Part shown: positions 1 to 6,120 of the stretch, piece by piece | Layout: each line of letters begins with the position of its first letter | Numbering within the stretch: the first letter of the stretch is position 1 | Assembly: GCA_964446245.1 (NCBI GenBank) | Contig: CAYUNI010000018.1 | Coordinates: 1-10,668 of the forward strand | Length of the DNA: 10,668 nucleotides | From: CAYUNI01 sp964446245 | Lineage (GTDB): Bacteria; Patescibacteriota; Minisyncoccia; Phycocordibacterales; XYD1-FULL-46-19 | Direction of reading: 5' to 3' | Translations under genes and position numbers: made by a program | Notes under the pieces: model-generated | The model's database searches: none | Seen by the model: only the letters and a program-made list of their open reading frames with translations | Told to the model about the DNA's origin: nothing

Positions 1-80
1 GGAAGGGGGGATTTCTTTTTTTAAAAAAAGTAATATTATTTAAAACAGACGAAAAGCGGAAACAAAAAGGAGAGACTCCC

Positions 81-410
81 ATGGAGACATCCCACCACCT
101 AACCATCGGCGGTATCGTGTCAGAAATGGATAACGATATCTCCAAAGCGCTAGAAAAAATCCGAACCCTGCACACCGGGTATTCGGATCCAAAAACCAAG
201 TGGGTGACCATATCTTTGGCCACCCTGAGCGAAGAAGAGTTAAAGGAAATCCTTACCAGTGACATGGGTGTAAGTTTTGAAACACCTAAAAACTGGTGGC
301 AGAAACTAAACGGCAGAGAACCAAAAACCCTGGTCCTTCAGCGAAATACTGTTCTCTATCGTCCAACCAGCGACACCCAAACGCCAACTAAACGCCTAGC
401 TTTCTTCTAA
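81..410 (+). CDS. Small orphan protein, 109 aa, unknown function
   Basis: I do not recognise this protein. The start ATG at 81 is supported by AAGGAG at 67-72 with an 8-nt gap, a textbook ribosome binding site that most large genes in this window lack. The product is soluble-looking, without a signal peptide or membrane segment. A helical, charged N-terminal half contains the stretch SEEELKEIL, and a Trp-rich patch (NWWQKLNG) lies near residue 72. The C-terminus is basic and aromatic (KRLAFF). The gene appears monocistronic: a strong terminator begins 17 nt after the stop and no other plus-strand gene follows. The ribosome binding site could fold into a weak GGAG/CTCC hairpin (69-72 with 76-79), but four pairs are too few to claim regulation. 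Coding status is fairly sure from length, start signal and terminator; function is unknown. Confidence 0.8.
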   Translation: METSHHLTIGGIVSEMDNDISKALEKIRTLHTGYSDPKTKWVTISLATLSEEELKEILTSDMGVSFETPKNWWQKLNGREPKTLVLQRNTVLYRPTSDTQTPTKRLAFF

Positions 411-426
411 TGGCCCCTCCGCTAAC

Positions 427-463
427 AAGCCCAACTCTTATTAAAGAGCTGGGCTTGATTTTT
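427..463 (+). terminator. Rho-independent terminator of the 109-aa gene
   Basis: Outer stem AAGCCCA (427-433) pairs with TGGGCTT (450-456). After one mismatch, CTCTT pairs with AAGAG around a short loop. The tail GATTTTTC follows on the plus strand. It lies just after the stop at 410. Confidence 0.85.
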
Positions 464-487
464 CACTTATCACTTCTACTACTCTAC

Positions 488-536
488 TATTTTCTCGCAT
501 CGACAATCCCCTGAGCAACATTGTTTGGGATAATTG
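488..536 (-). repeat. Duplicated 3' end of fusA (copy 1, remnant)
   Basis: These 49 bp are identical, base for base, to 1571-1619. On the minus strand they encode the last 15 residues of EF-G (IIPNNVAQGIVDARK) followed by the stop codon TAG, whereas the real gene ends in TAA. Nothing upstream in that frame resembles EF-G, so this is a disconnected gene tail. The flanks toward lower coordinates (about 465-487) also resemble 1540-1570 in their CTACTACTCTAC units, with indels. This is a direct repeat bracketing the orphan gene at 566-1360. It may be an attachment-site scar of an integrated element or the product of a tandem duplication. Confidence 0.9.
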
Positions 537-565
537 AGCGGAGACCTCGCCTCCAGATGCCAAAA

Positions 566-1360
566 TTAAATGAACGGAGCGTCCGCAGGGACAGAAGCGC
601 CAGTTCTAAAAACTTTTCCCGTTTTGAAATCAAGTCTCAGATCAACTCCAAAACCATCTTCGTTTAAAAGTTCAACGTATGCCTCGCCATTTTTTCTGTC
701 CGTATAATTGGATAGACCTCTCTCTTTCATGCGAAATGGTTTTCCGTACATCTCGCCATTTTTTCCAGAAATATCATCCACAATTAAAAGTTCTACATCG
801 CCGTTATATGCCCTTAAAGACCTCTTACCATCCACAGAAACCCTAAAACCAACTACCCCAGATACGGCACTTCTCATCTCAATCTCTACATTAGAAGAAC
901 CGTACTTAGATTCTATCTCTTCTGCAATACGATCTGTTGTCTTTATTGTTTCCTCCATAGTTACCAAAACCACACGTCCCATATCTGATTCCGAAATGGT
1001 TTCAATCCCTTTTGCTCCTAAATTACTAGAAATAGTACCTAGTAGCCCTTCTTTTTGACCAAAAACACCACTTATTCTTATTGATTCATTTTTAGATCCC
1101 TGACCATCAAAAAAAATGGGTAGACCACTGTATGTTTCATAATCAGAAATAACATCTCCTTCATTTCTAAAAAAAAATTCTCGTATAAATAAAAACCCTT
1201 TCTCTTGAAAAGACTTTTTTGTGTCCTCCATGAAAGAGTCTAATCTACTCTCTCTGGTTGGATCAGCAATGGCTTCTTCAATTCTCCACCGCCTAAAACT
1301 TCTAATTTTTTCCTCGCTTTTTTGTCGCTCTTCAGGAGTTTGCAAAGATTCCGTTTCCAT
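566..1360 (-). CDS. Orphan protein, 264 aa, unknown function, between fusA-end repeats
   Basis: I do not recognise this protein. It begins with a charged, probably helical segment of about 60 residues (PEERQKSEEKIRSFRRWRIEEA). A middle region with beta-like segments follows (LPIFFDG, IRISGVFG, GRVVLVTMEETIKT), then a C-terminal part rich in Gly, Asp and aromatic residues (VELLIVDDISG, YVELLNEDGFGVDLRLDFKTG). There is no signal peptide, membrane helix or obvious catalytic motif. The ATG at 1360 is the first in frame and has no Shine-Dalgarno. A TATAAT box lies 14 nt upstream, implying a leader of only a few bases. It is the only gene between the two copies of the fusA 3' end, so it could be cargo of a small inserted element, although it looks like neither an integrase nor a transposase. 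Length and uninterrupted frame support real coding. Confidence 0.75.
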   Translation of the reverse strand: METESLQTPEERQKSEEKIRSFRRWRIEEAIADPTRESRLDSFMEDTKKSFQEKGFLFIREFFFRNEGDVISDYETYSGLPIFFDGQGSKNESIRISGVFGQKEGLLGTISSNLGAKGIETISESDMGRVVLVTMEETIKTTDRIAEEIESKYGSSNVEIEMRSAVSGVVGFRVSVDGKRSLRAYNGDVELLIVDDISGKNGEMYGKPFRMKERGLSNYTDRKNGEAYVELLNEDGFGVDLRLDFKTGKVFRTGASVPADAPFI

Positions 1361-1374
1361 AGTTTTTTAAATAA

Positions 1375-1403
1375 ATTATAATAATAGTAATTGTAACATA
1401 AAA
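1375..1403 (-). promoter_or_regulatory. Possible promoter of the 264-aa gene
   Basis: On the minus strand TATAAT (plus 1375-1380) is a perfect -10 box. The expected -35 position (1398-1403, TTTTAT) matches poorly. Transcription would start near 1368, leaving about 8 nt before the ATG. The region is AT-rich, so chance matches are likely. Confidence 0.35.
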
Positions 1404-1485
1404 AACAGTTTAACCATCCAGTGCTCGACTAGTTCAAGTAGAGTCTCTGCCGATTAAGAACTTCCGCGAATACTTCGGCGAGAAT

Positions 1486-1520
1486 AAAAGTGTCCAACAT
1501 CGGGTGTTGGACACTTTTTT
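1486..1520. terminator. Bidirectional terminator downstream of fusA
   Basis: A perfect 10-bp stem, GTGTCCAACA (1490-1499) with TGTTGGACAC (1505-1514), has a 5-nt loop. On the plus strand six T follow; on the minus strand the tail is TTTTATT. In the minus direction it lies about 50 nt after the fusA stop and probably ends the rpsL-rpsG-fusA transcript. Confidence 0.85.
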
Positions 1521-1533
1521 AATTCTTCTTTTC

Positions 1534-1572
1534 TTAACTTACTACTTACTACTCTACTACTTTTACTACTTA
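1534..1572. repeat. CTACTA-type low-complexity tract after fusA
   Basis: Imperfect tandem units of ACTACTT/CTACTA fill the space directly after fusA. Read on the minus strand they give GTAGTA units with closely spaced stop codons. A shorter related tract sits at 465-489 next to the second copy of the fusA end. Such tracts could assist duplication by slippage or recombination. Confidence 0.7.
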
Positions 1573-3714
1573 TTTTCTCGCATCGACAATCCCCTGAGCA
1601 ACATTGTTTGGGATAATTGCATATTCAGCAAATTCCATAGCATAAGTACCACGGCCCTCAGTCATCGAACGCAAAGTTGTCACATAACCAAACATTTCTG
1701 AAAGAGGCACTTTGGCGCGAATTACTTTCAAATTACCGCGGTCCTCCATCGATTCGATCTGACCGCGCTTTGAATTTAGGTGTCCAGTGACATCACCCAT
1801 AAACTTATCCGGTACCACCACTTCGACTTTCATTATTGGCTCAAGCAAAACCGGCTTAGCCCGCTTAGCGGCGTCCTGCAAGGCCATCGAAGCTGCCAGT
1901 TTGAAAGCCATTTCTGAAGAGTCCACTTCGTGATAAGAACCATCAAAAAGTTCGACTGAAATATCCACTAATTCGAAACCAGCCAAAACACCTCGTTCCA
2001 AACCCTCGCGGACACCCTTTTCTACTGCTGGAATATATTCCTGTGGGATAACACCACCTTTAATATTATTGATGAACTCAAAATTTTCTTCTCGGGTAAT
2101 ATTTTTTGCCACCTTCGCTTCTGGATCAATATTCTTCTCCATCGGCTTAATACGAATTTTGACATGACCATATTGACCTTTACCACCGGATTGTTTGATA
2201 TATTTGTTTTCCATTTCGGCCTCACCGGTGATTGTCTCTTTATAAGCCACCTGTGGCTTACCAACATTAGCCTCAACGCCAAACTCACGTTTCATTCGAT
2301 CAACCAAGATTTCCAAATGGAGTTCACCCATACCGGCGATAATAGTCTCCATTGTTTCAGTATCAGACTTAACACGAAAAGTGGGGTCCTCATCAGAAAG
2401 TTTGCGTAAAGCAATACCCATCTTTTCTTGATCAGCTTTAGTCTTCGGTTCAATCCGCAATTCTACGACCGGTTCTGGAAATTCAATCTTGTGTAAAATA
2501 ATCGGATTATTTTCATCGCACAAGGTGTCTGAAGTCTTAGTATCCTTAAGACCGACGATCGCGGCGATTTCTCCCGCAAACACTTCTTTCACTTCTTCGC
2601 GATGGTTAGCATGCATTCGGACAATACGCCCAACGCGTTCTTTGGTATTTTTGGTTGAGTTATAAACATAAGAACCGGCTTGAATTGTCCCCGAATAAAC
2701 TCGAAAAAATGTCAGCTGGCCAATAAACGGATCCGCTTGCAATTTAAAAGCAAGAGCAGAAAAAGGCGCGTCATCACTCGCAATACGGGCGATTTCTTCT
2801 CCTGTTGCTGGATCTGTCCCCATAATTGGTGGGATATCGGTCGGCGCTGGCAAATAGTCGACGACACCGTCGAGAACCAACTGGACACCTTTATTTTTCA
2901 AAGCTGAGCCACAAAAGACTGGGACCAACTTATTAGCAATCGTTGCCTTGCGTAAAGTTCGCTTCAAATCATCAAGAGAAATTTCTTTCCCTTCGAGATA
3001 AGCATTCATCAGGGCTTCGTCTTGCTCGACAATTTTCTCGACTGTTTCCGCTCGATATTTTTCAGCGTCAGCGCGGAATTTCTCCGGAATCTCCACTTCA
3101 TCAATAATTTTTCCCTTATCACCAGAGAAAAAATATCCCTTCATTTTCAAAAGATCAATTACTCCCTCATGTTCATCATCCTCGCCAATTGGGATCTGCA
3201 TTCGGACAGCGTTCTTAGTGAGACGATCGAGAATAGTCTGGAACGAACGCTCAAAAGAAGCGCCCATTCGATCAAGTTTATTCACAAAACAGATTCGTGG
3301 TACATGATATTTGTCTGCTTGGCGCCAGACAGTTTCTGATTGAGGTTCTACTCCCGCCACACCATCAAAAACGACTACCCCACCATCAAGTACCTTCAAA
3401 CTACGTTCCACCTCAGCAGTAAAATCAACGTGCCCCGGAGTGTCGATAATATTTACACGATACTTAAAGGCGGGATCATTTCCAGCATAAGTCGGCGTCC
3501 AAAAAGCAGTTGTCGCCGCCGAGGTAATGGTGATCCCCCGCTCGCGCTCTTGCTCCATCCAGTCCATAGTCGCCTCACCCTCATGCACTTCACCAATTTT
3601 GTGAGATACACCGGTGTAAAAAAGCACTCGTTCGCTTGTGGTTGTCTTACCGGCATCGATGTGAGCAATAATACCAATATTGCGAACTTTTTCTAAAGGA
3701 TAATCCCGAGACAT
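1570..3714 (-). CDS. fusA: Elongation factor G (EF-G)
   Basis: EF-G is the cytosolic GTPase that drives translocation of tRNA and mRNA on the ribosome and helps recycle ribosomes. All G-domain motifs are present: AHIDAGKTT (residues 17-25), switch I with RGITITSAAT (59-68), DTPGH (91-95), NKLD (145-148) and GSALKNKG. Domains II to V follow, including the domain IV stretch KQSGGKGQYGHV and the C-terminal RGQIESMEDRG region. The length of 714 residues is slightly above the usual 690-705. It is the last gene of rpsL-rpsG-fusA, 138 nt after rpsG; no tuf gene follows. The ATG at 3714 has no Shine-Dalgarno and sits in AT-rich sequence. The 3' end is the odd part: its last 15 codons are copied 1083 bp away. 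Identification is certain. Confidence 0.99.
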   Translation of the reverse strand: MSRDYPLEKVRNIGIIAHIDAGKTTTSERVLFYTGVSHKIGEVHEGEATMDWMEQERERGITITSAATTAFWTPTYAGNDPAFKYRVNIIDTPGHVDFTAEVERSLKVLDGGVVVFDGVAGVEPQSETVWRQADKYHVPRICFVNKLDRMGASFERSFQTILDRLTKNAVRMQIPIGEDDEHEGVIDLLKMKGYFFSGDKGKIIDEVEIPEKFRADAEKYRAETVEKIVEQDEALMNAYLEGKEISLDDLKRTLRKATIANKLVPVFCGSALKNKGVQLVLDGVVDYLPAPTDIPPIMGTDPATGEEIARIASDDAPFSALAFKLQADPFIGQLTFFRVYSGTIQAGSYVYNSTKNTKERVGRIVRMHANHREEVKEVFAGEIAAIVGLKDTKTSDTLCDENNPIILHKIEFPEPVVELRIEPKTKADQEKMGIALRKLSDEDPTFRVKSDTETMETIIAGMGELHLEILVDRMKREFGVEANVGKPQVAYKETITGEAEMENKYIKQSGGKGQYGHVKIRIKPMEKNIDPEAKVAKNITREENFEFINNIKGGVIPQEYIPAVEKGVREGLERGVLAGFELVDISVELFDGSYHEVDSSEMAFKLAASMALQDAAKRAKPVLLEPIMKVEVVVPDKFMGDVTGHLNSKRGQIESMEDRGNLKVIRAKVPLSEMFGYVTTLRSMTEGRGTYAMEFAEYAIIPNNVAQGIVDARK
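1571..1619 (-). repeat. fusA 3' end (copy 2, within the intact gene)
   Basis: This is the partner of the 49-bp direct repeat at 488-536. It covers the last 15 codons of fusA and the first two bases of the stop codon. Identity stops at 1570 (T versus C) and 1620 (C versus A). Confidence 0.9.
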
Positions 3715-3852
3715 AAATTTAGATTAATAAGTTTATTAGTTAATAAATTTAATATTTTAGAGCAAAATTCAAATTTTAAAATTGCGCTTCAGATTTAAAA
3801 ATAAATTTTAATCTTCTTACGACAATTTTATTCTTGCGTTTTGAATTTTTAA
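3715..3852. other. AT-rich rpsG-fusA spacer with inverted repeat
   Basis: This 138-bp gap holds no gene. A 10-bp inverted repeat spans most of it, AAAATTCAAA at 3764-3773 with TTTGAATTTT at 3840-3849. In such AT-rich sequence this may be chance. No promoter with both boxes convincing was seen, so fusA is probably cotranscribed with rpsG. Confidence 0.4.
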
Positions 3853-4335
3853 CTATTTTCGATTTCCAGACCAAGCAAAATGAGCAAAAGCTCGATTAGC
3901 CTCAGCCATTTTATGGACATTCTCTCGCTTACGGACGGCCTCTCCTTCATTATTAGCCGCCGCCATTAATTCTGCGGACAATTTTTCAGCCATCGGCTTT
4001 CCCTTCTTGCTCTTTGCCGCCTCAATAATCCAACGCAAAGATAAAGCCAAACGACGCTCTGGTCGCACCTCGTGAGGAACCTGATAGTTTGCTCCACCTA
4101 CTCGTTTAGAGCGAATCTCCATCAATGGTCCAACATTCTTTAAAGCTGTCTCATAAACCTCTAACGGATCCTGTTTAGTTTTTTCAGCCAAAACAGCAAA
4201 ACAGTCATAGACCACTTTTCGAGCGGCGTTTTTCTTTCCTCGCTCCATAATATAATTGATCAATTTTTCAACCTGAGTCGAACTATAGACAACATCTGGT
4301 CGAAGACTTCTTTTATTTTTTAGTTTTCTGCGCAT
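3853..4335 (-). CDS. rpsG: 30S ribosomal protein S7
   Basis: S7 is a primary 16S rRNA binding protein that nucleates assembly of the 30S head and contacts the E-site tRNA. The 160-residue product matches the usual bacterial length of about 156. Family hallmarks visible are the basic N-terminus, KLINYIMERGKKNAARKVVYDCF (near residues 24-46), VGGANYQVPHEVRPERR (near 79-95) and the C-terminal RKRENVHKMAEANRAFAHFAW. It lies 18 nt after rpsL on the same strand, so the two are surely cotranscribed. No Shine-Dalgarno precedes the ATG at 4335. In E. coli S7 represses its own operon by binding the rpsL-rpsG gap; here that gap is only 18 nt, which leaves little room for the same structure. Confidence 0.98.
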   Translation of the reverse strand: MRRKLKNKRSLRPDVVYSSTQVEKLINYIMERGKKNAARKVVYDCFAVLAEKTKQDPLEVYETALKNVGPLMEIRSKRVGGANYQVPHEVRPERRLALSLRWIIEAAKSKKGKPMAEKLSAELMAAANNEGEAVRKRENVHKMAEANRAFAHFAWSGNRK

Positions 4336-4353
4336 AGGTAAATTTCGTTAAGT

Positions 4354-4773
4354 TTATTTAGCGGCCTTTGGGCGCTTAGCACCATAAAGCGAACGGCCCT
4401 GACGACGCTTCTCGACTCCTGTCGCGTCCAAAACACCACGGACAATATGGTAGCGAACACCGGGTAAGTCTTTAACACGACCCCCACGAATCATTACCAC
4501 CGAGTGTTCCTGTAGGTTGTGGCCCATACCTGGAATATAGGCTGTCACTTCCATACCATTAGTTAAGCGGACACGAGCAATTTTTCGCAACGCTGAGTTT
4601 GGTTTTTTAGGAGTAGTAGTTTTAACTTGCAAACAAACACCACGCTTAAAAGGCGCCGGATAAGCTACCGGTTTGTTTTTTAAGGTATTGAAACCGCGCG
4701 CCAAAGCCACCGATTTAGACTTCTTGACGACTTTTTTACGATTCTTTTTGACTAATTGATTAATTGTAGGCAT
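4354..4773 (-). CDS. rpsL: 30S ribosomal protein S12
   Basis: S12 sits at the decoding centre and controls translational accuracy. The 139-residue product begins PTINQLVKKNRKK and contains the nearly invariant TTTPKKPNSALRK, GMGHNLQEHSVVMIRGGRVKDLPGVRYHIVRG and GRSLYGAKRPKA. It is about 15 residues longer than the E. coli protein because of an insertion before KRGVC, as also found in Firmicutes-type S12. The lysines of PKKPNS and of RVKDLPG, where streptomycin-resistance changes fall in other bacteria, are wild type. It is the first gene of rpsL-rpsG-fusA. A leader with a stable branched structure and a U-rich tail precedes it (4798-4911). No Shine-Dalgarno was seen before the ATG at 4773. 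Confidence 0.98.
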   Translation of the reverse strand: MPTINQLVKKNRKKVVKKSKSVALARGFNTLKNKPVAYPAPFKRGVCLQVKTTTPKKPNSALRKIARVRLTNGMEVTAYIPGMGHNLQEHSVVMIRGGRVKDLPGVRYHIVRGVLDATGVEKRRQGRSLYGAKRPKAAK

Positions 4774-4804
4774 TGACCAAAATTCTTAAATTAAGACTAA
4801 AATT

Positions 4805-4911
4805 ATTTAAAACAAAAGAAAACCGCCCTCTTTAAGCTTGGAAGACAACTCTGGATCAGCTCATCCAGCTTCCGCACTAAGCGACCTTAAACAGAACTAA
4901 AGAGAACGGCC
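4805..4911 (-). promoter_or_regulatory. Structured rpsL leader, attenuator-like
   Basis: On the minus strand, CCGTTCTCTTTA (plus 4909-4898) can pair over 12 positions, two of them G-U, with TAAAGAGGGCGG (plus 4834-4823). The second arm is followed at once by TTTTCTTTTGTTTT, so the helix plus U-rich tract looks like an intrinsic terminator. The helix encloses about 63 nt with a second domain: GGAAG/CTTCC (4873-4869 with 4844-4840) capped by CTGGAT/ATCCAG (4868-4863 with 4856-4851). A small UAAG/CUUA hairpin is also possible. The predicted transcription start, near 4907, coincides with the first arm. This suggests conditional termination upstream of rpsL, perhaps by a ribosomal protein. It matches no leader family that I recognise. 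Confidence 0.6.
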
Positions 4912-4913
4912 TT

Positions 4914-4942
4914 ACTGTAATACATTTACCAAGAAAAAGCAA
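4914..4942 (-). promoter_or_regulatory. Probable rpsL operon promoter
   Basis: On the minus strand TTGCTT (plus 4937-4942) and TACAGT (plus 4914-4919) are separated by 17 bp. The predicted start is near 4907, at the beginning of the leader helix. It is back to back with the plus-strand promoter at 4949-4976. Confidence 0.55.
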
Positions 4943-4948
4943 GGAGAT

Positions 4949-4976
4949 TTGACTTTGTCTATAAAAATAGTAGAAT
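4949..4976 (+). promoter_or_regulatory. Promoter of the 105-aa gene
   Basis: TTGACT (4949-4954) and TAGAAT (4971-4976) are separated by 16 bp, a good sigma70-type match. Transcription would start near 4983, about 59 nt before the ATG. This start excludes the upstream in-frame GTG at 4982 as an initiation codon. Confidence 0.75.
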
Positions 4977-4990
4977 AAATTGTGGAATTA

Positions 4991-5027
4991 GGGAAAATTT
5001 TCCCAAACAAGCTCCGCCTAAGGCGGA
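4991..5027 (+). promoter_or_regulatory. Two palindromes in the 5' UTR of the 105-aa gene
   Basis: GGGAAAATTTTCCC at 4991-5004 is a perfect 14-bp palindrome just after the predicted transcription start, in a place suited to an operator. A second dyad, TCCGCC (5013-5018) with GGCGGA (5022-5027) around a UAA loop, ends at the first base of the AAGGAGGT site. Folding could influence ribosome access. The dyads are seen directly; their role is inferred. Confidence 0.5.
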
Positions 5028-5041
5028 AGGAGGTAAAGGCG

Positions 5042-5359
5042 ATGAACATAAAAATCGTGAGTCTCTCCGGACAAAAAGGAAGTGGGTCTCGATTATGCAA
5101 AGAGATCGAAATCCAGGGAGGAGAAAATCTTCCCCAAACAATCCGTTCTCTTCTGGAAAAAAGGACGGGGAGATCCTCGGTCTACATATTCCCTGAGGGC
5201 GAACTTCTCGATGAGGAGACAGCCGAAGCCCGCTTTGAGAAGGTTAGTCAACTAGTAATGAAGGTCGGCGACATCAATCGCTGTATTCTTCAGCCAATCA
5301 TGGCCGTCCCGCCAGGAGGCAACAAAATGCGCCCTGCGATACATGCGGCCTTTCCTTAA
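5042..5359 (+). CDS. Small orphan protein, 105 aa, unknown function
   Basis: I do not recognise this protein. The frame could open at a GTG at 4982, but the ATG at 5042 is chosen because AAGGAGGT at 5027-5034 sits 7 nt before it and the predicted transcript starts at about 4983. The product begins with a beta-like strand (MNIKIVSLSG) and a Gly-rich loop (GQKGSGSR) that resembles a P-loop but lacks the GK[ST] signature. A helical, charged middle follows (LPQTIRSLLEKR; EETAEARFEKVSQLV), and the C-terminus is Pro- and Gly-rich (MAVPPGGNKMRP). No signal peptide or membrane helix is present. It is divergent from rpsL, with its own promoter, palindromic 5' UTR and terminator, so it is a single-gene unit. 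It may be regulated at its UTR. Coding is convincing; function is unknown. Confidence 0.85.
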   Translation: MNIKIVSLSGQKGSGSRLCKEIEIQGGENLPQTIRSLLEKRTGRSSVYIFPEGELLDEETAEARFEKVSQLVMKVGDINRCILQPIMAVPPGGNKMRPAIHAAFP

Positions 5360-5379
5360 CTAGGTGACACCGACCTGAC

Positions 5380-5409
5380 ACCGCCTCTACCCTGAGGCGG
5401 TTTGCTTTT
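5380..5409 (+). terminator. Terminator of the 105-aa gene
   Basis: ACCGCCTC (5380-5387) pairs with GAGGCGGT (5394-5401) around a 6-nt loop, followed by TTTGCTTTT. It begins 20 nt after the stop codon. Confidence 0.85.
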
Positions 5410-5433
5410 AAATATAAAACGGGGAAATTATTT

Positions 5434-6045
5434 CTAAGCTCCTGCCAAAATTTTTGCCAACCACATCGTCGCCGGCTCCAGATAACTTCCCACCACCAAA
5501 ATAACCAAAACAAAAAGCCACAACTGATTTGCCTCCATAAAACGCTCCACTTTCCCTGTTCGATCGGGCAAAATAGCATAGAGCAATTTAGATCCATCAA
5601 AAGGAGCGACCGGAGTCAGGTTAAATAATGCCAACATCACATTAATTACCACAATCGAAAAGACCAGACTCGCAGTTGCTGGGTTAAGCCAAGACCCCGC
5701 GCCAAATTGCAAAATTAAACCAAAAACTAAAGCAATTAGAAGATTAGAAAACGGCCCTGCCAAAGCAACAATTGCTGGCCCCCACTTCCCGCCTCTTAAA
5801 TTATAAGGATTAAATGGTACTGGTTTAGCCCAACCCAAAATCAAGCCTCCGGGAAGCAAAGCAAGAATTCCCGGAACCAAAATTGAACCAATAGGATCAA
5901 TGTGTTTGACCGGGTTTAAGGTCAGACGACCAGCCAGCTTGGCCGTAGGATCACCCAAAAAATAAGCCAAAAAACCATGTGATACCTCATGGACCACGAC
6001 TGACATAATCAAAATAGCAATACTAAAAATAAAAGTTGTTTCCAT
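5434..6045 (-). CDS. Site-2-protease-like M50 membrane metallopeptidase
   Basis: This is a peptidase of the M50 family, membrane enzymes that use zinc to cut transmembrane or membrane-near segments. The zinc-binding HExxH is HEVSH at residues 19-23, inside the first hydrophobic helix. The short N-terminal segment places it in the compact bacterial group without a PDZ domain. GPFSN (near residue 98) follows. The motif NLTPVAPFDGSKLL (near residue 142) corresponds to the usual NxxPxxxxDG that supplies the third zinc ligand. Several hydrophobic stretches suggest four to six membrane helices in 203 residues. It is divergent from rpmB, with 75 nt between the starts. No Shine-Dalgarno precedes the ATG at 6045. 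The substrate cannot be read from the sequence; no anti-sigma factor is nearby. Confidence 0.93.
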   Translation of the reverse strand: METTFIFSIAILIMSVVVHEVSHGFLAYFLGDPTAKLAGRLTLNPVKHIDPIGSILVPGILALLPGGLILGWAKPVPFNPYNLRGGKWGPAIVALAGPFSNLLIALVFGLILQFGAGSWLNPATASLVFSIVVINVMLALFNLTPVAPFDGSKLLYAILPDRTGKVERFMEANQLWLFVLVILVVGSYLEPATMWLAKILAGA

Positions 6046-6062
6046 AATTTAATTATTAATCA

Positions 6063-6092
6063 TTGACAGTAAAGGAATTTCTATGATAACAT
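6063..6092 (+). promoter_or_regulatory. Promoter of rpmB
   Basis: A consensus TTGACA at 6063-6068 is followed after 18 bp by TAACAT (6087-6092); GATAAC at 16 bp is an alternative -10. The start near 6099 gives a leader of about 20 nt without a Shine-Dalgarno. Confidence 0.6.
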
Positions 6093-6120
6093 ACGGGGGT
6101 TAAAAACAAAACCATTCTAT

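Noticed and set aside
488..565. fusA tail at 488-536 as part of an expressed pseudogene
   Set aside because: The frame upstream of the 49 bp has no resemblance to EF-G, so only the repeat itself is claimed.
708..1058. Plus-strand open frame of 116 codons
   Set aside because: It lies opposite the 264-aa gene, has no ribosome site and a low-complexity Ser/Thr/Pro composition typical of antisense frames.
1534..1572. CRISPR-like array
   Set aside because: The CTACTA units are short, degenerate and contiguous, with no spacers and no cas genes.
1504..1701. Plus-strand open frame of 65 codons across the fusA end
   Set aside because: It runs through a terminator and the CTACTA tract into the antisense of fusA; the Leu/Tyr-rich product is an artefact of the repeat.
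3022..3696. Plus-strand open frames opposite fusA
   Set aside because: EF-G on the other strand is certain, and these frames show no start signals or family motifs.
4805..4911. T-box riboswitch upstream of rpsL
   Set aside because: The leader ends in a terminator-like helix, but no T-box core of the GGGTGGNACCGCG type is present and no tRNA-linked gene follows.
4912..5141. Two minus-strand open frames upstream of rpsL
   Set aside because: They overlap each other, the promoters and the 105-aa gene, and lack start signals; the 105-aa gene has strong expression signals instead.
5042..5359. P-loop NTPase in the 105-aa protein
   Set aside because: GQKGSGSR lacks the GK[ST] of Walker A, and the protein has no Walker B or room for the fold.
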